64,000 nucleotides of DNA from Arion vulgaris (Eukaryota; Mollusca; Gastropoda; Stylommatophora; Arionidae). Numbering within the stretch: position 1 is the stretch's first letter; every line of letters starts with the position of its first letter. The DNA is taken from NCBI GenBank assembly GCA_020796225.1, contig CM036754.1:16075367-16139366 (forward strand). Direction: 5' to 3'. Below the pieces are notes generated by a model. The model ran no database searches and was not told the origin of the DNA. It worked only from the letters and a program-made list of their open reading frames with translations. The position numbers were made by a program, and so were the translations under genes. This document shows positions 57,090 through 64,000 of this stretch, piece after piece.

Positions 57090-57270
57090 CAGGGCAATAT
57101 TCATTAGCAAGATTAACCTATTTAATTCCTACACAATACTTTCACCATCTTCTAAATTACATTGGGGACTCTTTGTCTGTGGTACTCAAATCTTCCTGTG
57201 TAAGAAAGAGATGGAGCACACATGGTTACTCACAAAGTGCAATGATGATGGTCCTATCAATCAAACATCT
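57090..57270 (+). repeat. Dispersed repeat I, 3' part
   Basis: AATATTCATTAGCAAGATTA, AAATTACATTGGGGACTCTT, TCTTCCTGTGTAAGAAAGAG and TGCAATGATGATGGTCCTAT in repeat I order. Confidence 0.8.
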
Positions 57271-57494
57271 GAACAAAATGCACAATTTGATTATATGATT
57301 GTATCCTACCAGAAAGTTTGTTAGATTTGTACATCTTGTTCTATCTGTAAGGACAGGAGCTAACAATCTGACCCCTTTCTCTCTAAAAATAAAAAAATAT
57401 TGTTGCTGCCTGTGATACTGCTTTCTATGTGTGGGGGCATACATGTGCCTGTGGAATTTAATGGCAGTTGCCATGAAACTATTCAGGTTACAAC

Positions 57495-57605
57495 TTTTCT
57501 TTATGCCCCCGACAGAAAAAAACTCCTTGGTTTACCGTAGATTAAACCCTGGTCTCCTGCATGGGAGCCGCTCTCTAATCCATTCAGCCAGATGCTCCAC
57601 CCTTC
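57495..57605 (-). repeat. SINE family G head fragment
   Basis: Minus strand: GGAGCATCTGGCTGAATGGA, TTAGAGAGCGGCTCCCATGC and box B-like AGGGTTTAATCTACGG. Confidence 0.65.
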
Positions 57606-57639
57606 TCTCTCAAACACACACAATATTACTTATCTGTTA

Positions 57640-57885
57640 GATTTGCCTTGTGTTGTGAAGCTCACAAGGAGCAAAGAATAGTAACACTGTGACCTACAAG
57701 GCATGTCGTAAGAGGCAACAGGTAGGGGTCTAGGGAAGCTACCCTAGTAAATAAAAAGCGCAGAAGAAATCGGATATGCTGGTCTAATTGTAGGTACATA
57801 ACTGGCACAAAGTACAATCGCTTTTAGGCTCAGATCACATACAAATCACAAAGAGTGCTCGATATGGAACATACGAAGATCTGCT
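57640..57885 (+). repeat. SINE family B copy
   Basis: AGGAGCAAAGAATAGTAACA, CTGTGACCTACAAGGCATGT, CGTAAGAGGCAACAGGTAGG, AATCGGATATGCTGG and GATATGGAACATACGAAG in family order. Confidence 0.82.
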
Positions 57886-58005
57886 AGATGTGAAATTATT
57901 ATGTCAGAAATGTTTTACAGGGGCAGGTATCTGTGATCAATTTTTCAAAGTTATTCCAAGCTAGTCTGTCATGCTCAAACCTTGATGTTCCCTAATTTTC
58001 TTTAA

Positions 58006-58140
58006 CCCTTCCACTACGTAATTATTTTCCATGTCTGCGTACACTTATATTGCAATCTATACTAAATTAACCAGTATAAAGAGTTGCGTCATCTTAGAAA
58101 ATACTCAGAGCCAATATATCAGCTCTGAAGAGTGAATGGG
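58006..58140. mobile_element. TTAA-flanked MITE, 135 bp
   Basis: TTAA at 58002-58005 and a mutated TTAT at 58141-58144. Ends CCCTTCCACT and CCCATTCACT; the interior words TATATTGCAATCTATACT and GTTGCGTCAT match the MITE at 10647. Confidence 0.75.
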
Positions 58141-58144
58141 TTAT

Positions 58145-58790
58145 GGTGGTTCAAACCTAGGGGCCCACTATTAATTACACAAATTCCTTATATCAAACCG
58201 TCCTTATTTATAAAAATAATTATGAGATCTGAGACGACCATTTAATAAATTTAAGAACACTAACATTGTTCTTCTGTATGGTTTGCAAAGAAATAATCAT
58301 GGAAATATTAAAACAGGCATTGTATTCATGTGTTATATGTGGTCAACCATTTGCATATCATTTAAGAGCTGTTTCTGGACTAACATTAAAGATCATTTAC
58401 AAGTAAAATTGTTTCCTGTCATGTTGACTACATGTTTACAAAAACATGACCTTGCCTTTCAGTTTCCTTGCTTTGTATTTTGTGTTGTATTGAGCTGGAC
58501 TTATGTACTCTGATAGAAGAATGTTACCACAATAGTTGATTTCATCACACAACCTAGCTATTTAATTTATGTTTCCCACTCGCCCGCTATGAATTCTGAT
58601 GTCATCGGACTGATTTTTACATGATGGCTTGCCTTTCTTTATCGCCAGAGTTCCTCACCATTCAGGCGAGTTTTTCTCCAGCTTTAGAGGTTCTTGTAAT
58701 TTAGATCCACAAGAAAAATATCAAGGAATTCTGTAATCCAACCTGTATCTTTTATATACAGCTTCGACAACATTAACTATAATCTGCTTT
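58145..58790. other. Intergenic DNA, no gene seen
   Basis: A GTATCTTTTATATACAGCTT CG stretch near 58745 is a single copy of the unit tandemly repeated at 59985-60305. Otherwise nothing recognised. Confidence 0.5.
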
Positions 58791-58885
58791 GAGTTTGTTC
58801 TTTACAATCAATTTTAATCACTCTTTGTGATAAGTTTGATCTTTGCCAAGAATGTGTATACATTGCACCTTGGTTTGTAGGGCCC

Positions 58886-59090
58886 TTTTTTTCCCCGATC
58901 CAGAAGCACTTCAGCTTTCAGCTCTTCCGCTCGGTGCCATGGACATCGTAACCCTTTGGTTCGGTGCCACAAACACCTTAAATCTGGGGAATCTATGGCT
59001 TTTTCTGCCATCCCGCAGAATTGAACCGCACACAGAGGGATAGTCACCCGTAGCCCAAAGCGCTACGAACACCCTGGGCAGACGGGCTTG
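58886..59090 (-). repeat. SINE family D inserted in SINE A1 (minus orientation)
   Basis: T-run then CGATCCAGAAGCACTTCAGC and the family body; head GCCCAGGGTGTTCG complement at the right. Flanks GTAGGGCCC (58877-58885) and GTAGGCCCC (59091-59099) are an imperfect duplication. Confidence 0.88.
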
Positions 59091-59218
59091 GTAGGCCCCT
59101 AAATACATAAGACTTCAACACGTTTAGGACACGTGCATCGATTTCAGCCAAACCCTTTAGTCACATCGCAGCATGCGTGGCAGGCAACAGTGGTTCTATT
59201 CTTTATACCCCACATTTG

Positions 59219-59418
59219 CCCGTGCCAGCGTGTTCGTAGCGCTGTTGGACTGTGGGTGACTTAGCCCTCTGTGTGTACGGGTTCAATTCCGTGGGCAGGC
59301 AGAAAAAGCCACAGATTCCCCAGATTCACGGTGTTCGTGGCACCGAACCGAAGGGTTACGATGTCCATGGCACCGAGCAAGAGCTGAAAAGCTCAAGTGC
59401 TTCTGGATCGGAAAAAAA
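59219..59418 (+). repeat. SINE family D inserted in SINE A1 (plus orientation)
   Basis: GTGCCAGCGTGTTCGTAGCG, box B-like GGGTTCAATTCCG, the family body and CTTCTGGATCGGAAAAAAA. Flanked by TACCCCACATTTG (59206-59218) and TACCCACATTTG (59419-59430). Confidence 0.9.
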
Positions 59419-59504
59419 TACCCACATTTGGGCCCCGGTAATCACTTAGGTATCAAAGCGATGATTTGGCTAGAATCATAGACTTATCCATGATTGTTTT
59501 CTCA

Positions 59505-59984
59505 GTGACTCAATGAGTATGCTCAGGAAGATTGAAACAGGATGGGCTAGGAGACATTGGATGGAGTCGCTGGGGAAGTCTAAGCTGACAAAGATCAGTT
59601 TTATTTTTGTGCCAGGCATGCAGGTGTAAGGGGAATGAACGTGCGGATAGGCTTGCAGGTATAGCTGCTGTACAAAGCGGGCGAGCAATGGACTAGGCTG
59701 ATATTATAAATTCCTTAAGGGAGAGAGGGTGTGTACATGATTCAAGTAATAGCGGTGAATCTACAACACTAACCAGACTGCAAGAACTCAAAGTTAGGTG
59801 TGGTGTAGCTCGACAAGAACACTATGCTGGCAGACAAAGAAGAATGATAAACCAACAAAGAATCGGTGTCGTTAGTGCCACACGCTGATGGACATACTGA
59901 GGGAGAGATCGGAGCACTTATGGACTAATTTGTTCGACGTGCAGTGATGGTGATCCGACGACTAAACTATATCACTTGGGTGAT
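59505..59984 (+). mobile_element. LINE RNase H to 3' end
   Basis: In order: RHAGVRGNERADRLAGIAAV, LRERGCVHDSSNSGESTTLT, RLQELKVRCGVARQEHYAGR and HLWTN-like worn end, then GTGATGGTGATCCG. Best 3' copy of the RNase H family also seen at 22890, 33760 and 50190. Confidence 0.85.
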
Positions 59985-60305
59985 TAACTATAATAAATAT
60001 TGCCCTTTTTTTGGATAGCTACCTGTATCTTTTATAAACAGCTTCGACTACATTAACTTAATAAATATTGCCCTTTTTGGATAGCTACCTGTATCTTGTA
60101 TAAACATATCACTATTAACTATAATAAATATTGCCCTTTTTTTGGATAGCTACCTGTATCTTTTATAAACAGCTTCGACTACATTAACTATAATAAATAT
60201 TGCGCAGTCTATAAAAAACATAACTTAGTGAAATTTTTTTTTTTAAAGTTACCTGTGTCTTTTATAAACAGCTTCGACTACATTAACTATAATAAATATT
60301 GACAC
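59985..60305. repeat. Tandem repeat, about four irregular units (60-95 bp)
   Basis: Units built from TACCTGTATCTTTTATAAAC, AGCTTCGACTACATTAACTA and TAATAAATATTGCCC plus a T-run; unit length varies because the middle is deleted in some. A single related copy at 58745 suggests the expansion started from dispersed sequence. Confidence 0.88.
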
Positions 60306-60343
60306 TGTTTATTACAAAAAACACAACTTAGTGTAACTCTTTT

Positions 60344-60545
60344 TTGGAGAGCTAGCTGGTGGTGTTTTTAAAATGCTCATCTGTTGCGTGAGACAATGGG
60401 TCTTATAAGAAATAAAGATTTGTGGTTTAAATCCGGTGTGTGATTATTATTTGTTTCCAGAAATCTGTAATACTTGATCACCGTCTATTTCTTGATCATA
60501 TAAGCTCTGGCGTTTCCCCTGGAATTCTTAAAACTTGTCTTTTTT
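60344..60545 (+). repeat. SINE family F copy
   Basis: GGAGAGCTAGCTGG, CAATGGGTCTTATAAGAAAT, GGTTTAAATCCGGTG and TTTCTTGATCATATAAG align with 4835-5050. Confidence 0.7.
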
Positions 60546-60667
60546 CTAACACTACTCTAAGTAGTTAATTTTTATTGTCCTTGTCTATAAAACCAACCAA
60601 TCCTGATGTAATTAAAACAAGACTGGCTCTTAGATTTAAAGATGCATGACTCTGCTTGAAGATGGTG

Positions 60668-60915
60668 GTCTTCCGCTCCATATTGACTACTGGTCCACCA
60701 ATCTGTGTGATTTGAATGTGATCTGAGTCTAAGAGTGATTATACATTGTGCCAGTTATGCACCTACAAGTAGGCCAGCACATCCAATTAATGCGCTGCTT
60801 TTTATTTACTAGGTAGCATGCCTAGGGCTTAAATCAGTCGCCTTTACGACATGCATTGTAGGTTGCAGTGGTACTATTCTTTGTTCCCTTGCAGGCCCCG
60901 GTACCACATGGGTGG
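60668..60915 (-). repeat. SINE family B copy
   Basis: GGTCTTCCGCTCCATATTGA, GTGCCAGTTATGCACCTACA, AGTAGGCCAGCACATCC and ATTCTTTGTTCCCTTGCAGG in complement of the family order. Confidence 0.83.
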
Positions 60916-61195
60916 AAGATGGTCTAATTCTATATCAAACAAACAAAAACATGAAGAAAACAAACGTATGAATTATATGTTGTTGACTAATATAATTGTG
61001 ACAAGACAGACAAATTTATCAAAAAACACGAGTAACATATGTCTGCCATATTTAATTTCACAAAAATATATAAATAAAATCAATCTGTAAAATGAGTCAG
61101 TAATGTCTTGAGATGCTAAAGAAATGTATTGTTATATAGTCATTTTATGAATTCTGTAGACATCTAGTAAGTGAAATCATGATATCATTAGGATG

Positions 61196-61440
61196 GGGTC
61201 TCTGTGGCTAAGTGCTTAAGCCCTTGCCTTATGTTCCAAGGTCATTGATTCAAATTCGGACCGTTCTGTTCATCAGTACATTTTTTCAAGAGACCCCAAC
61301 ATTGTTGGTAGAACTATGGAGTTCGTGCTTTGTACAATACTCTCGGGAGGTGGTGTGCCATTTCTGTGGACAGAGACTGAGCCATATAGGGTAAAATCCA
61401 GTGCAATGGAGTCAAACATTCGGCCTAAAATACTGATGCA
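61196..61440 (+). repeat. SINE family E copy, full length
   Basis: Head GGGTCTCTGTGGCTAAGTGC with TTAAGCCCTTGCCTTATG and box B-like GATTCAAATTCGG; core GTAGAACTATGGAGTTCGTG; end ATGGAGTCAAACATTCGGCC. Confidence 0.83.
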
Positions 61441-61681
61441 TTTTAAGTTTTGATTTAAGAAAAAGTTAATACTGGACATTGGATACTGTATTCATTGTTT
61501 ATAAATGGCTTGTGAGAATATATATATATATATATCCTATGAGATATATTTAGGAACATTAACAGAGAATGAGCACTAGAAATAGAAAAATGTATACTTG
61601 TGCTTTAGACTTTCATCAAGGTGATCAACACAGAAAATCAACACAGACAATCATCAGAACCTCTCCAAAATGTTTGTTAGT

Positions 61682-61915
61682 TAGTTAATTGCATATCCTT
61701 TACAGGACTTTGCGAATCAATCCTAGCTTTTAACGCTGTTTGTGATTTTTCTAGGCATTATTACGCTCAGTAGTTTGCCATTGCTTTCTGAACGGGTGGT
61801 GCCATCATCCTTTGTAAAATCCAGGCAAAACAATTTGCAACCAAATTGTCTGCAGCGTGATTCGAACTCAAACGCCGAGGCTAATAGATGAGTCACTATT
61901 CCTAGATGCCATCCT
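61682..61915 (-). repeat. SINE family C copy
   Basis: GTTAATTGCATATCCTTTAC at the left through GATTCGAACTCAAACGCCG to a worn head at the right. Confidence 0.85.
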
Positions 61916-62117
61916 CCAAAATGTTAGAGATTTTAAATATTGACAGCAAAGACCTAAGATTCATTCACAATGCATATTGACAACTGTCAACAACACAACA
62001 CCCATAGGTGTAGACAAGTAGATAGGTACTTTCCAGCAGATGCAAAAGAATAGTGAAGCAAAGATGTGTATTATTACATGATCTGTTCTTTCTATGCTAT
62101 GAAAATATTTGTGTGTG

Positions 62118-62229
<112 letters not shown>

Positions 62230-62253
62230 GTAGTTACTAGAATAGCAGTTTTT

Positions 62254-62575
62254 CGTCTGAGTGGTTACCAGGCCCAAATTGGGGTGTAGAGAATAGAACC
62301 ACTGTTACCTGCCACGCATGTTGTAAGAGCCGTCTAATGAGATTGGGCGTAGCTACCCATCGTAAAAACTAGATGGCTACAGAACGGAGAGCGAACCGAG
62401 TAAACGCTGGCTGAAACCGACACATCGCCGAAGGATAAGCACCAGAGTTCCAAATGGTGCTGAAGTGTGACATAAAACACACCAATGCTAGGGCTGCATG
62501 AATCAGATTTCCACATGAATAGAATTTATGGGGAGGTCTCGTACATCAGTCTGGGCGGTGATCGCAAGAGAGAAT
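62254..62575 (+). repeat. SINE family A2 copy
   Basis: CGTCTGAGTGGTTACCAGGC, AACCACTGTTACCTGCCACG, ACGGAGAGCGAACCGAGTAA, TGAATCAGATTTCCACATGA and a GAGAGAA end. Confidence 0.88.
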
Positions 62576-62689
62576 AGCAGTTCATGAAGATAATATAAGT
62601 AGCTTGAGATATGCTTATGACAATGACTTGATAAAAAAATGAAATATAATTACATGAACTAGTTAGTATGGTGGTGACAAATAGTAACA

Positions 62690-64000
62690 ACAAATGCATA
62701 ACACTGAATAGTAAGAAGACAGAAGTATTGATCATCTGGACAAGACAAGACTCCAACAAAATCGTGCATCAAAGTAAATGGGATTAATCTAAGACCATCA
62801 ATTTAAATAGCACGGAATATTGATAACATATGGTAGATGTAGATCTGAAATAATTAGTAGAATATGGTAGATGTAGATCTGAAATAATTAGTAGAATATG
62901 GAAGATGTAGATCTGAAATAATTAGTAGAATATGGTAGATGGAGATCTGAAATAATTAGAATATGGTAGATTGAGATCTGAAATAATTAGTAGAATATGG
63001 TAGATGGAGATCTGAAATAATTAGTATAATATGCTAGATTGAGATCTGAAATAATTAGTAGAATATGGTAGATGTAGATCTGAAATAATTAGTGGAATAT
63101 GGTAGATGTAGATCTAAAATAATTAGTAGAATATGGTAGATGTAGATCTGAAATAATTAGTAGAATATGGTAGATTGAGATCTGAAATAATTAGTAGAAT
63201 ATGGTAGATGGAGATCTGAAATAATTAGTATAATATGGAAGATGTAGATCTGAAATAATTAGTAGAATATGGAAGATGTAGATCTGAAATAATTAGTAGA
63301 ATATGGTAGATGGAGATCTGAAATAATTAGTAGAATATGGTAGATTGAGATCTGAAATAATTAGTAGAATATGGTAGATTGAGTGAGATCTGAAATAATT
63401 AGTAGAATATGGTAGATGCAGATCTGAAATAATTAGTAGAATATGGTAGATGCAGATCTGAAATAATTAGTAGAATATGGTAGATGCAGATCTGAAATAA
63501 TTAGTAGAATATGGTATATTGAGATCTGAAATAATTAGTAGATTATGGTAGATGCAGATCTGAAATAATTAGTAGAATATGGTAGATTGAGATCTGAAAT
63601 AATTAGTGGAATATGGTAGATTGATATCTGAAATAATTAGTAGAATATGATAGATGCAGATCTGAAATAATTAGTAGAATATGGTAGATGCAGATCTGAA
63701 ATAATTAGTAGAATATGCTAGATGTAGATCTGAAATAATCAACAATCCAGAAAATTAGAATCATTATATGCAGCAAGACAATGTGAAATAAAGTAATAAA
63801 GGGAGTACTTCAGTGTTACAAAGAATCAATACTGACATATAAAGTGAGTCATGGACAATAAATCTCTGTAGGTTACAGAGATGTGAGAATGCTAAGAATC
63901 ACATTGATTGCTAAAACGTTGATGTGTTGAAAGAGATCAAGACATATAGAAAATGTATTCGCAATATAAAAAAGAAGCGATTGTTTTCGAGCATATGATC
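62690..64000 (+). mobile_element. Degenerate LINE reverse transcriptase split by a satellite array
   Basis: Left of the array, LNSKKTEVLIIWTRQDSNKI (about 62704-62763) matches the KTxVMxxS...NGxxI region after the RT active site. Right of it, KVIKGVLQCYKESILTYKVS and CENAKNHID, VLKEIKTYRKCIRNIKKKRL match the LLYGCETWT...MLRIxW...ELLxxIKKRxL C-terminal region. The missing DGRCxxEIxxRI piece is the satellite unit itself. It runs off the right edge. Confidence 0.72.
62820..63738. repeat. 34-bp satellite array, about 27 units
   Basis: Units of ATATGGTAGATGTAGATCTG plus AAATAATTAGTAGA. Variation is concentrated at one site (GATGTAGA, GATGGAGA, GATTGAGA, GATGCAGA), and one unit has a 4-bp extra GTGA near 63380. 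Each unit has an AGATCT palindrome. In one frame the unit reads TYGRCRSEIISRI, a LINE RT segment. Confidence 0.95.

Larger units (their letters stand above)
58791..59455 (-). repeat. SINE family A1 copy split by two SINE D insertions
   Basis: Segments 58791-58885, 59091-59218 and 59419-59455 join into one A1 element: TTTGTTCTTTACAATCAATT, ACGTTTAGGACACGTGCATC, CATGCGTGGCAGGCAACAGT and CATTTGGGCCCCGGTAATCA. Confidence 0.85.

Overview
This is a eukaryotic (metazoan) window: AT-rich, intron-rich and heavily loaded with retroposons. It carries parts of two recognisable host genes, and nearly everything else is transposable-element debris inside introns or flanks. The tRNA-headed SINE diversity, the many worn LINE 3' ends and a fragment of the SPIN hAT transposon (reported, as I recall, from tetrapods, a triatomine bug and a pond snail) fit a mollusc, perhaps a gastropod. 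That placement is inference.

Host genes. A PPP1R14-type protein phosphatase-1 inhibitor gene lies on the minus strand (exon 1 at 18645-18962, exon 2 at 5942-6022; its C-terminal exon(s) were not found and probably lie left of the window). A type I membrane protein gene resembling LRP11 lies on the plus strand, with seven coding exons between 19212 and 52623: signal peptide, MANSC domain, EB/EGF-like domain, LDL-receptor class A domain, a 491-residue Gln/Asn/Ser/Pro-rich stalk, one transmembrane helix and a short tail ending LINGMYL. The two genes are head to head with about 250 bp or less between start codons, which suggests a shared bidirectional promoter. Splice phases agree across the whole LRP11-like model (one phase-0 intron, then five phase-1 introns).

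Repeats by region. 1-18.6 kb (left flank and the 12.6-kb intron of the PPP1R14-like gene): several SINE families, a U2 snRNA-headed retroposon, a SPIN fragment, a 32-bp minisatellite growing out of a LINE tail, and nested SINEs. 19.6-32.2 kb (intron 1 of the LRP11-like gene): LINE fragments with RNase H, a second U2-headed retroposon with a 5' hairpin, and SINEs. 32.5-52.3 kb: smaller introns with TTAA-flanked elements, a 2.17-kb Tc1/mariner-superfamily transposon (Sailor/DD82E-like) and 116-bp tandem copies. 52.8-64 kb: apparently gene-free, with a SINE split by two opposite SINE insertions and, at the right end, a 34-bp satellite array of about 27 units whose unit is a piece of LINE reverse-transcriptase coding sequence.

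The most unusual observations are the U2 snRNA-derived retroposon family, the two tandem arrays seeded inside LINE sequence, the SINE families that share one 5' module but carry different bodies, the SPIN fragment and the compact divergent gene pair. SINE family letters (A1, A2, B, C, C', D, E, F, G, J) and repeat letters (H, I) are working labels used only here.
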